Shown here: piece by piece, positions 1-6,181 of the stretch | Layout: each line of letters begins with the position of its first letter | Numbering within the stretch: position 1 is the stretch's first letter | NCBI GenBank assembly: GCA_026014845.1 | Contig: JAOZHM010000089.1 | Coordinates: forward strand, 1-11,818 | Length of the DNA: 11,818 nucleotides | Source of the DNA: Candidatus Bathyarchaeota archaeon | GTDB taxonomy: Archaea; Thermoproteota; Bathyarchaeia; Bathyarchaeales; Bathycorpusculaceae | Direction of reading: 5' to 3' | The notes under the pieces: generated by a model | Database searches by the model: none | What the model saw: the letters and a program-made list of their open reading frames with translations, nothing else | What the model was told of the DNA's origin: nothing | Made by a program: the position numbers and the translations under genes

Positions 1-72
1 ATAAATCTTAATGAAAAATCTTAACAGTAACCTAGGCTGACTATTTAGAGCAAGTTTAGTAGGTGAAACATC

Positions 73-273
73 TTGACAGTAGAACGTGCAATCCATTTTG
101 CCATGTTCGTCCTCATACTAGTGGGCTTATGTGCAATAAGCGCCTGGGCAAGCTATAGCTACCTAAGCGAGAACTTAATATTAGAAGTGGCAAGCATAGC
201 GTTAAGTTGGGGAGTGATACTTTCAATACTTTATGTAGGGTTCAGACAGCTCGATTGGGATTGGTGGGGTTAA
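73..273 (+). CDS. Small two-helix membrane protein, unknown function
   Basis: This 66-residue protein is unrecognised. Two hydrophobic segments are visible, roughly residues 8-30 (from HFAMFVLILVG) and 36-57 (LEVASIALSWGVILSILYVG), so it is probably a membrane hairpin with both ends on the same side. The C-terminus is aromatic and polar (RQLDWDWWG). The start is TTG at 73; it is chosen because GGTGA lies at 62-66, about 6 bases upstream, and because the next methionine (residue 11) falls inside the first helix. It converges on aIF5A, with about 97 bases between them. The small size and lack of a recognised domain leave a spurious call possible, but the start signal and clean two-helix pattern argue for a real gene. 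Confidence 0.6.
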   Translation: MTVERAIHFAMFVLILVGLCAISAWASYSYLSENLILEVASIALSWGVILSILYVGFRQLDWDWWG

Positions 274-370
274 ACACGATCCAAAACAGCAACCGCAATT
301 AATGGAAAAACAATTGTGACCTCAGAAATAACCGTCCCAGTTTTTCGTTCGAACTTCCTTTCACCTTATT

Positions 371-763
371 CTATTTAGTCCTAAGAATTTTTACTCTGCC
401 CATTATCCGCCAATATTCGATTTCAACGCCTGCGACAAGTTTCGCCTTCAAATCTTCGTCTTCGGGAAAAGGCGCATCCACATACTCATAGGTTTCTAAA
501 TCCATTATTTGAACGCCGGAAGACATGACTGAAAACACTTGGCCACTTCTCTTATTAATCATCGGCACTTCAACGTTTGCGTCCACAGGCTTAACAAAGC
601 TTCTTTTAACACCATCAAAAATGCCTATGGCGACAATTCTTGCCTTAGCCGACCCATGTTTTCCTGGTTTTGACTTAGTTATGTCAACTATGTGGCATGG
701 TTCACCATCCAAAATTACGTAACGACCTACACGTAGGCTTCCAACACCAGCTGGCTTACTCAT
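371..763 (-). CDS. eif5A: Translation initiation factor 5A (aIF5A, hypusine-containing)
   Basis: This is the archaeal homologue of eIF5A and bacterial EF-P. It binds the ribosome and rescues peptidyl transfer at difficult sequences such as polyproline. The 130 residues match the family length. The N-terminal SH3-like domain (about 1-68) carries the modification loop ITKSKPGKHGSAK; Lys35 in PGKHG is the lysine that deoxyhypusine synthase modifies. The C-terminal OB-fold half (about 70-130) includes GQVFSVMSSGVQIMDLETYE. The start is ATG at 763, preceded on the same strand by GGTGGGAGT, a good Shine-Dalgarno site. A TATA-like GTTTAAAG (808 to 801) would give a leader of about 16 bases. The gene is divergent from NAD kinase. 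Confidence 0.96.
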   Translation of the reverse strand: MSKPAGVGSLRVGRYVILDGEPCHIVDITKSKPGKHGSAKARIVAIGIFDGVKRSFVKPVDANVEVPMINKRSGQVFSVMSSGVQIMDLETYEYVDAPFPEDEDLKAKLVAGVEIEYWRIMGRVKILRTK

Positions 764-850
764 ACTCCCACCAACTTCTATTGCTTTTTATCCACAGCAA
801 CTTTAAACAACACTCATATATAGATTAAGCTGTCGCTAATACGTGAAAAG
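764..850. promoter_or_regulatory. Divergent promoter region, aIF5A / NAD kinase
   Basis: This 87-base gap separates two divergent genes. ATATATAG at 816-823 is a good archaeal TATA box for the rightward NAD kinase. A start about 25 bases downstream falls near 844-848, so the mRNA would have almost no leader. CTTTAAAC at 801-808 reads GTTTAAAG on the minus strand and suits aIF5A. The ATATAT core is nearly symmetric, so the two directions could compete. Start sites are inferred from spacing only. Confidence 0.5.
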
Positions 851-1708
851 GTGAAAAAGTTGTTTAAAACTGTCGGCTTGGTCGCCCGTTTCGACAAGAG
901 AAAAGCAACAAAACTTGTGGAAGATTTAGCCAAATGTCTGAGAGCAAAAGGATTAGAAGTATGCGTGGAAGACACGTTAGCCGAGAAAATGGGCATACAA
1001 GAGAAAAGTGTGCCCCTAGAGCAGATGAAAACTGATTTTATAATCACAATTGGTGGAGACGGAACGATTTTAAGAACATGCGTCTCAATTCCAAAACCTG
1101 AACCACCAATACTCGCAATAAACATGGGTGTTCGAGGTTTTCTAACAGAAGTAGAACCGAAACAGGCCTTTACGGCAGTAGACAAATGCTTAAAGGAAGA
1201 ATTCACCCTTGAAAAATGCACGAAACTTTCAGTAACCGCAGACGACATAAAATTCCCAGAAGCCTTGAATGAAGTACTAGTCACAGCTGATGAACCAGCA
1301 AAATTACTCTATGCCAGAATCATAAAGGACGAAAAAGCGATTTTGAATTGCCAAGCAGACGGACTAATTATAGCTACACAAACCGGCTCCACTGGTTACT
1401 CACTCTCAGCTGGGGGCCCTGTTTTAGATCCGTGTGTAGATGCTTTTGTTCTGACACCCGTATGTGCTTTAAGCGTTTTTCGGTCAATTGTTTTCCCAGT
1501 GGACTCAAGCCTCACAATTGAGGTTCTTAGACCGAAAAGAACTCTTGTGGTGATTGATGGACAACACCGCAAAATTGTGAACTCTGGACTTACACGTCTG
1601 ACCGTTAATCGTTCCAAACACGAAACTTCTTTCATAAGGTTTAGGGAAAACTTCTACGATCGTTTAAGAAGCAGACTTATCTTCAGGGGGCTAGGAGGAG
1701 AAACCTAA
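851..1708 (+). CDS. nadK: NAD kinase
   Basis: Phosphorylates NAD+ (possibly also NADH) to NADP+ with ATP or polyphosphate; cytosolic and the source of cellular NADP. Family motifs are in order: IGGDGTILR (residues 67-75, the phosphate-donor and catalytic aspartate loop), NMGVRGFLTE (91-100), ALNEVLV (138-144) and TGSTGYSLSAGGPVL (178-192), the NAD-binding region. The length of 285 is normal for an archaeal PpnK/NadK. The start is GTG at 851. A GTG at 843 is in another frame and soon meets a stop. No Shine-Dalgarno site precedes 851, which with the TATA box at 816-823 suggests a leaderless or nearly leaderless mRNA. The stop TAA (1706-1708) overlaps the proposed start of Nob1 by one base, so the two are probably co-transcribed and translationally coupled. 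Confidence 0.94.
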   Translation: MKKLFKTVGLVARFDKRKATKLVEDLAKCLRAKGLEVCVEDTLAEKMGIQEKSVPLEQMKTDFIITIGGDGTILRTCVSIPKPEPPILAINMGVRGFLTEVEPKQAFTAVDKCLKEEFTLEKCTKLSVTADDIKFPEALNEVLVTADEPAKLLYARIIKDEKAILNCQADGLIIATQTGSTGYSLSAGGPVLDPCVDAFVLTPVCALSVFRSIVFPVDSSLTIEVLRPKRTLVVIDGQHRKIVNSGLTRLTVNRSKHETSFIRFRENFYDRLRSRLIFRGLGGET

Positions 1709-1710
1709 CG
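1694..1710 (+). promoter_or_regulatory. Shine-Dalgarno and TAACG coupling junction, nadK/nob1
   Basis: GGAGGAG at 1694-1700 is followed by 7 bases and then ACG at 1708-1710, which shares its A with the nadK stop TAA (1706-1708). The layout is that of a coupled TAATG junction with a single T-to-C difference. In this same window the alpha and beta subunit genes of the oxidoreductase are joined by a true TAATG overlap at 7614-7618. The site decides the nob1 start and explains how a poor start codon might still be used, through re-initiation. Confidence 0.6.
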
Positions 1711-2244
1711 GATACGACAGCAAAAAGGGTTATAGTTTTAGACACATCAGCCTTTGTGGCTGGTTTCGACCCATTTTCAATAAACGAAGAACAATATACT
1801 GTTCCAATGGTCGAAAAAGAAGTATTGGGAAATTCTATGATTCAGGTTAGGTTTAAAACAGCGATAGAAAGCGGAAAGCTAAAAGTTAGGGTACCAAAAA
1901 AGATTTTTGCGAAAAAAGTAAAGGCATCTGCAAAGCTTGTCGGAGACGCGTTTTTCCTATCAGAAGCAGACCTTCAACTCCTAGCGTTGGCTCTGGAACT
2001 TAAGACAATGGGGTACTCTCCGTCAATTGCAACAGATGACTACTCGATACAAAATGTCGCAAATCAAATGGGCATAGATTTCACTTCACTAGCTACGTTC
2101 GGCATTCGTTTTCGTTTGGAATGGATAAGGTACTGCCCAGCATGCCACAAAAGGTATCCAGCGGATTACAAACATAATAGATGCGAAGTATGCGGCACAG
2201 AACTAAAAAGAAAACCGTTAAGAAAAAAGCTGCTTAAACGGTGA
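1708..2244 (+). CDS. nob1: Nob1-type PIN-domain rRNA endonuclease, apparent ACG start
   Basis: Archaeal Nob1 is the Mg/Mn-dependent PIN nuclease that matures the 3' end of 16S rRNA in the small-subunit precursor. PIN features counted from base 1708: IVLDTSAFVAGFDPF (first catalytic Asp in LDTS, about residue 12), the VPMVEKEVL glutamate, LSEADLQLLALAL, and ATDDYSIQNVA. A C-terminal zinc ribbon follows: YCPACHKRY and CEVCGTEL (two C-x2-C pairs), ending in the basic KRKPLRKKLLKR. The reading frame is open back to 1645 but holds no ATG, GTG or TTG before GTG 1756. That GTG would delete the first strand and the LDTS aspartate. ACG at 1708 sits 7 bases after GGAGGAG (1694-1700) and overlaps the nadK stop as TAACG, where TAATG would be expected. 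It is therefore either a non-canonical start or a base error or mutation. Product about 178 residues. Confidence 0.85.
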   Translation, partial: TDTTAKRVIVLDTSAFVAGFDPFSINEEQYTVPMVEKEVLGNSMIQVRFKTAIESGKLKVRVPKKIFAKKVKASAKLVGDAFFLSEADLQLLALALELKTMGYSPSIATDDYSIQNVANQMGIDFTSLATFGIRFRLEWIRYCPACHKRYPADYKHNRCEVCGTELKRKPLRKKLLKR

Positions 2245-2250
2245 CAATCC

Positions 2251-2826
2251 ATGAGGCCAGTTGAAAGAAAAGTGACCTATTTTGATGAAGCAGGCAAACA
2301 TAACACCGACGCTTTATTGAGAATTGTTAAAGAATACGTAGAAAAGGAAGGTATAAGGGACATAGTGGTTGCTTCAACGACCGGTGAAACAGGAGCAAAA
2401 GCATCCAAAACCTTCAAAGAATACAACATCGTCATAGTTACACATTGCTTTGGTTTCCGCGAACCCGGAAAAATCGAGTTGGAAGATGAGTACAGAAGAG
2501 AAATTCTGGCAAACGGGGCAAAGATCTGCACAGGTGTCCACGCTTTGAGCAGTGTAGAACGGGCAATCCGTAAAAATTTTGGCGCAATCCAACCCTTGGA
2601 ATTGATTGCTAACACGCTTAGGCTCATGGGTGAAGGCATGAAAGTGTGTGTAGAAATTACTTTGATGGCAGCGGACGCGGGTTTAATTCCAGTTGACAAA
2701 GACGTTATTGCCATCGCTGGTACGGGCAGGGGTGCAGACACGGCACTTCGCATACAACCTGCAAACGCTGGAAGATTTTTCAACTTAAAGATAAAAGAAG
2801 TGATTGCGAAACCAAGAAACTTCTAA
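2251..2826 (+). CDS. Pyruvate kinase C-terminal-like protein (COG1751), function unknown
   Basis: A conserved 191-residue archaeal protein resembling a lone pyruvate-kinase alpha/beta C-terminal domain. It lacks the kinase barrel, so it is not a pyruvate kinase. Conserved-looking segments are ASTTGETGAKAS (41-52), VTHCFGFREPGKIEL (63-77, a likely ligand loop), GVHALSSVERAIR (95-107), EITLMAADAGLIP (135-147) and AGTGRGADTALRIQPANA (156-173), the last a glycine-rich phosphate- or cofactor-binding type loop. I recall structural-genomics work on this family without an assigned reaction; treat that as memory. The start is ATG at 2251, six bases after the nob1 stop, so it is likely the third gene of the nadK operon. 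The family call is fairly sure; the function is open. Confidence 0.85.
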   Translation: MRPVERKVTYFDEAGKHNTDALLRIVKEYVEKEGIRDIVVASTTGETGAKASKTFKEYNIVIVTHCFGFREPGKIELEDEYRREILANGAKICTGVHALSSVERAIRKNFGAIQPLELIANTLRLMGEGMKVCVEITLMAADAGLIPVDKDVIAIAGTGRGADTALRIQPANAGRFFNLKIKEVIAKPRNF

Positions 2827-2828
2827 AA

Positions 2829-2892
2829 TCCTCTAGCGCGCGATGTTCATGAGCCTAAACCAGAGGAAAGAGAAGCCTGATTTTTCGGTTTT
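2829..2892 (+). terminator. Possible terminator after the nadK-nob1-COG1751 cluster
   Basis: A six-base inverted repeat (TCCTCT 2829-2834 and AGAGGA 2861-2866) with a long 26-base loop is followed by T-runs at 2881-2885 and 2889-2892. Archaeal termination mostly relies on U-tracts, so the T-runs are the better evidence; the long loop makes the hairpin doubtful. Confidence 0.3.
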
Positions 2893-2900
2893 GGCAACTC

Positions 2901-2931
2901 ATATATCTTAGCTCAGTAAAAGAGGTTGATG
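2901..2931 (+). promoter_or_regulatory. TATA box and probable leaderless start of the methyltransferase
   Basis: ATATATCTTA at 2901-2910 is a TATA-like element. Its centre lies about 25 bases before the ATG at 2929, the usual archaeal distance to the transcription start, so the mRNA would begin at or next to the start codon. The AGAGG at 2921-2925 is only 3 bases from that ATG, too close for a normal Shine-Dalgarno site. Confidence 0.5.
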
Positions 2932-3780
2932 TGCGAACAAATGGAAATTGATGAAAAACGAATCGGAGAAATGGTTAAGGAATGGTTTGCGAAAACAGCT
3001 CGTGGTGAATGGCGCCGTTTACAGAGAGACCCATATCACAAAATCGAGTTTATCGTTACTATGCATTTTCTTGAAAAGTACTTGCCGAGACACGGCTTGG
3101 TTCTGGATGCTGGTGGAGGACCCGGCAGATACACAATCGAATTGGCCAAAAGAGGCTACGATGTCGTCTTATTAGACTTTGTTCCCGAAATGCTAGAACT
3201 CGCAAAAAAGAGAATAAGGCGAGCTGGTGTTTTGAGAAAAGTCAAGCAGTTTGTGCAAGGCTCTGTTGAAGATTTATCCATTTTTCCGAACGAAAGATTT
3301 GACGCCGTGTTATGTTTAGGAGCTCCTCTATGTCATTTGTTAAACGCTAATCAAAGGGAAAAGGCTGTGAAGGAACTTGTGCGTGTTGCGAAAAAGGAGG
3401 CACCGATTTTTGTCTCTGTCATTAGCCGCATTGGTCTACTAAGAAGTATACTCGTTGAGTTTCCACATGAAATGCAATATGCAAAACATCATTTGGAGGT
3501 TGGTGACTATGTTCCTGGTTTGCAAGGAGAAGGGTTCACCGCGGCGCATTGGTTTTTGCCAGAGGAATTACATGGCCTTTTTGAGAAACATGATGTGAAA
3601 ATGTTAGAGATGGCTGGCTTAGAAGGACTCTCTTCACATCATGAAAAAAAGACAAACAGGCTTTCCAAAGACAAGGAGAAATGGAAAATGTGGATGGAAA
3701 TTCTGCTGAAGACTTGCACACATCCATCAGTTGTCGGCAGTTCTGAACATTTTCTATTAGTGTGCAGAAAAGCAGGCTAG
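2929..3780 (+). CDS. Class I SAM-dependent methyltransferase
   Basis: Transfers a methyl group from S-adenosylmethionine; the acceptor cannot be read from the sequence. The Rossmann core holds motif I, VLDAGGGPGRYTIELAKRGY (about residues 58-77), followed by the acidic end of strand 2 in VVLLDFVPEML, then VQGSVEDLSIF (SAM adenine region) and FDAVLCLGAPLCHLL (motif IV). The C-terminal part (AHWFLPEELHGLFEKHDV) is typical of the UbiE/small-molecule type. Length 283 residues. An N-terminal stretch of about 50 residues precedes the core and includes the basic GEWRRLQRDPYHKIEF. The start is ATG 2929, chosen over the adjoining TTG 2926 because of the TATA spacing; ATG 2941 is also possible. The stop overlaps that of the convergent GNAT gene. 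The gene is transcribed alone. Confidence 0.88.
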   Translation: MCEQMEIDEKRIGEMVKEWFAKTARGEWRRLQRDPYHKIEFIVTMHFLEKYLPRHGLVLDAGGGPGRYTIELAKRGYDVVLLDFVPEMLELAKKRIRRAGVLRKVKQFVQGSVEDLSIFPNERFDAVLCLGAPLCHLLNANQREKAVKELVRVAKKEAPIFVSVISRIGLLRSILVEFPHEMQYAKHHLEVGDYVPGLQGEGFTAAHWFLPEELHGLFEKHDVKMLEMAGLEGLSSHHEKKTNRLSKDKEKWKMWMEILLKTCTHPSVVGSSEHFLLVCRKAG

Positions 3781-4205
3781 ACTTCGTCGCTGTCCCTTTT
3801 GCTAAAATATGTTATATCATGATGCTCAACATAGCCGCATTCCTTAAACAGCTCTTTTGATATAACATTGTAATCTTCAATCAAAGCGCAGAAAATTCTA
3901 ATGCCGTGCTTTCTGAGCGTTCTTTCGGATTCAACAATTAAAGCCTTAGCAATTCCACGATGCTGATAACTTGGGTCTACAGCCAAGCGGTTTATCCAGC
4001 CTTTTCGTACGTCACAGCTTATAATAACTGTGCCGACAAGATGGTTGTCTTCAAAGGCTCCTAGGAAGAAGTCAGGGCTTGCCTTCATTTCTACCGCTAT
4101 TGCTTCTCTGCTGTCTCTTCCCTTTGGTTTGAAGGGTAATTTCGCAGTAAGCCAGAGCCTAATCATTTCTTTGTAGTCGTTTATTGTTAGTCTCTGAATT
4201 TCCAT
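3777..4205 (-). CDS. GNAT-family N-acetyltransferase
   Basis: Acetyl-CoA-dependent acetyltransferase, acceptor unknown. Length 142 residues, a single GNAT domain. Visible elements: the N-terminal strand-helix IQRLTINDYKEMIRLW, strand 4 ending in WINRLAVDPSYQHRGIAKAL (70-89), where QHRGIA is the pyrophosphate-binding R/Q-x-x-G-x-G/A loop, and the C-terminal NVISKELFKECGYVEHHDITYF (113-134), the usual motif B region with its GY-x motif. The start is ATG at 4205, 18 bases after the aminotransferase stop, so it is probably expressed from that promoter; no strong Shine-Dalgarno site is seen. A role in protein N-terminal, lysine or small-molecule acetylation cannot be separated from sequence alone. 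Confidence 0.87.
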   Translation of the reverse strand: MEIQRLTINDYKEMIRLWLTAKLPFKPKGRDSREAIAVEMKASPDFFLGAFEDNHLVGTVIISCDVRKGWINRLAVDPSYQHRGIAKALIVESERTLRKHGIRIFCALIEDYNVISKELFKECGYVEHHDITYFSKRDSDEV

Positions 4206-4223
4206 GTAAACACACTGTTGGGC

Positions 4224-5561
4224 TTAAACTTCCTTTTCAACCTCTTTTACGACGTCTCCAATTATTTCTAATGCGGCATCAACAAGTTCTCTAGTAATGT
4301 TAAGTGGGGGCGCAATTCTGATTGTTGACGACCCGCATGTGATGACGGCGACTCCGCGTTTCCACGAGCGTTTCATAATTTCACTAGCCTTCGTAGGTGC
4401 TGGCTTCTTAGTTTCTTTGTTTTCCACGATTTCCATGCCTATCATCAAGCCTTTTCCTCTCACATCGCCTATAATTTCGCTTTGCTGTTTCAATTCCTCA
4501 AGCCGCTTCATAATGTAAGCACCTTGCACAGTTGCGTTTTCAAGAAGCCTTTCTCCCCTTATGACATCGATAACCGCGTTTGCCGCAACGCATGAAAGAG
4601 GGTTGCCCCCGAATGTGCTTGCATGAGAGCCGCCAACCCAATCCATAACTTTTGCTTTGGCAATAGTTGCGCCTAGTGGCAGTCCAGAAGCTAATGCCTT
4701 GGCACTGCACAAAATGTCAGGCTCAACATTCCAGTGTTCAATTGCAAACCATTTTCCAGTTCTACCCGTGCCAGCTTGCACCTCATCGTCTATAAGCAGT
4801 ATACCGTACTTGTCAGCAAGCTTCTTCAGCCGCTCGAAGTATCCCGGTGGTGGAACAACGTATCCGCCTTCGCCTTGAATTGGCTCAAAGAGTATTGCAG
4901 CAACTTCCTCAGGAGGCACGTATTTCTGTAGAACAAATTCGTCGATGAAGTCTATGCACCAGTAGTGGCAGTCGGGATAGGTTAGTTTGAAGGGACAACG
5001 GTAACAGTAAGGGTATGGCACATGGGTAACACCTGGCATCAGAGGGAAGAAGTATCGCCTTTGAGTTGGCTTGCTTGCAGTGAAGGATAAGGCTCCAATT
5101 GTGCGTCCGTGAAAGGCGCTTATAAATGCTATAAATCGTTGTTTGCGTGTGTGCCACTTTGCAAGCTTGACGGCTGCTTCAACCGACTCGGCACCACTGT
5201 TGCCAAAATAGACTTTTTTGTCAAAGCTTCCAGGCGCGATTTCAACAAGTTTTTCCGCAAGGTTAACAACTTCAGCATAAAAGAAGTCGGTGTTTGAATA
5301 ATGCAAGAAACGGTCGCATTGATTCTTTATGGCTGCAACCACCTTGGGATGATTGGTACCGACATTTAGGCACACTAGACCCGAGTTGAAGTCTATGTAT
5401 TCGTTTCCGTCCACGTCCCTCACTATGCAGCCCCTTCCCGATTCGACAACAAGCGGATAAAACCGTACATAAGACGGTGAAATCACATTCTCATCTTTTT
5501 TGACAAGCTCTCTAGCTTTAGGGCCTGGTGGAGTAACAATTATTTTGGGATAAGCGCTCAT
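4224..5561 (-). CDS. Class III PLP aminotransferase / amino-acid racemase-like protein
   Basis: A fold-type I PLP enzyme of the acetylornithine/4-aminobutyrate aminotransferase group, 445 residues. Motifs: NSGAESVEAAVKLAKW (121-136, phosphate binding), FHGRT (150-154), FEPIQGEGG (225-233), LLIDDEVQAGTGRTG (255-269, Asp contacting the PLP pyridine nitrogen), and Lys288 in CSAKALASGLPLG as the Schiff-base lysine. STFGGNPL (315-322) is also conserved. The N-terminus (PPGPKARELVKKDE, then ISPSYVRFYPLVVESG) and PYCYRCPF resemble Thermococcales homologues, some of which proved to be amino-acid racemases, from memory. The substrate and even transaminase versus racemase remain open. It carries four cysteines, C186, C189, C198 and C202. 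The start ATG 5561 has GGTGA 6 bases upstream. Confidence 0.87.
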   Translation of the reverse strand: MSAYPKIIVTPPGPKARELVKKDENVISPSYVRFYPLVVESGRGCIVRDVDGNEYIDFNSGLVCLNVGTNHPKVVAAIKNQCDRFLHYSNTDFFYAEVVNLAEKLVEIAPGSFDKKVYFGNSGAESVEAAVKLAKWHTRKQRFIAFISAFHGRTIGALSFTASKPTQRRYFFPLMPGVTHVPYPYCYRCPFKLTYPDCHYWCIDFIDEFVLQKYVPPEEVAAILFEPIQGEGGYVVPPPGYFERLKKLADKYGILLIDDEVQAGTGRTGKWFAIEHWNVEPDILCSAKALASGLPLGATIAKAKVMDWVGGSHASTFGGNPLSCVAANAVIDVIRGERLLENATVQGAYIMKRLEELKQQSEIIGDVRGKGLMIGMEIVENKETKKPAPTKASEIMKRSWKRGVAVITCGSSTIRIAPPLNITRELVDAALEIIGDVVKEVEKEV

Positions 5562-5611
5562 TTTTCTTCACCTTTGGAGACTAACGATTAGAAAAGACAG
5601 TTTTATATAAC
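5562..5611 (-). promoter_or_regulatory. Promoter and Shine-Dalgarno site of the aminotransferase gene
   Basis: On the minus strand GTTATATAAA (5611 to 5602) is a strong archaeal TATA box. Transcription would start near 5581, giving a leader of about 20 bases that contains GGTGA (5572 to 5568), 6 bases before the ATG. This probably drives the aminotransferase and the GNAT gene behind it. Confidence 0.65.
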
Positions 5612-5713
5612 TATCTCCACTGCTCTTCAGAAAACAATGTAACAAAACGTCTACGATGTGAATAGCATACTCTCACTGTTGGCTTCAAACGGTGCCTAGA
5701 GGATCAACGAAGC

Positions 5714-6181
5714 TTATGGTTTAGTCACTTTCAACTCAATCGTTGAAACATTTCTTATTTGGCCCTCTCTCCCTGTCAGTTGCTCTGTGCCTATGGCGAT
5801 GCTTTCTAGTTTTAAGTCTTTTAGGAAGACACGTCTTAACAATTCAACTGAGTCAACGGCTCTGCTGATCGCCTGTCCCCTAGCCTTCAAAACAACTTTT
5901 TTGCCGCCGGAATTAAACAAGGTTAAGCAAGCCATCACGTAGTTCATCACTGGTTTTCCACCGACAAACACTGTGTTTTCACTGAATTGTCGAGTCTGTG
6001 GTGCTTCAGTTGTTTTTTTCTCTTTAACAGCTTTTTCTGTTGGTTTCTCTTCTGCTGGTTTTTCCTCTTTAACAGGTTCTTCTGCTGGTTTTTCCTCTTT
6101 AACAGGTTCTTCTGCTGGTTTTTCCTCTTTAACAGGTTCTTCTGTTGGTTTCTCTTCCATCTTTTTTTCTTCTTCTGTCAT
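5714..6181 (-). CDS. albA: Alba chromatin protein with acidic repeat tail
   Basis: Alba is a small dimeric archaeal chromatin protein that binds DNA and RNA. The core (about 66-155) aligns with Sulfolobus Alba: ENTVFVGGKPVMNYV, VVLKARGQAISRAVD and a C-terminal RNVSTIELKV. The RNA/DNA-contacting KARG and dimer-interface Phe (RRVFL) are kept. The position of the acetylatable Lys16 is Gly75, while the Lys17 equivalent is kept (Lys76). The N-terminal 65 residues are an added low-complexity tail built on KPAEEPVKEE repeats (11-20 with a Thr variant, 21-30, 31-40, then degenerate), about 22 Glu to 15 Lys/Arg, hence net acidic and probably disordered. Usual Alba proteins are about 90-100 residues. 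The ATG at 6181 is certain: AAGGAGGT lies 5 bases upstream. No in-frame methionine sits near the core boundary, so the tail appears translated. Confidence 0.93.
   Translation of the reverse strand: MTEEEKKMEEKPTEEPVKEEKPAEEPVKEEKPAEEPVKEEKPAEEKPTEKAVKEKKTTEAPQTRQFSENTVFVGGKPVMNYVMACLTLFNSGGKKVVLKARGQAISRAVDSVELLRRVFLKDLKLESIAIGTEQLTGREGQIRNVSTIELKVTKP
6051..6140. repeat. Three perfect 30-base tandem repeats in the alba tail
   Basis: Units 6051-6080, 6081-6110 and 6111-6140 are identical base for base (each begins TCTGCTGGTT and ends AACAGGTTCT on the plus strand). A fourth partial unit begins at 6141 with one difference, and a degenerate one lies at about 6037-6050. Each unit is ten codons, so copy changes keep the reading frame. 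The lack of any synonymous difference suggests recent slippage or unequal recombination. Confidence 0.95.

Noticed and set aside
1756..1758. GTG as the start of nob1
   Set aside because: It would remove the first PIN strand and the catalytic LDTS aspartate, and it has no ribosome site.
2829..2900. Possible C/D box or other small RNA after the COG1751 gene
   Set aside because: No proper RUGAUGA and CUGA box pair; only a weak inverted repeat and T-runs, better read as a terminator.
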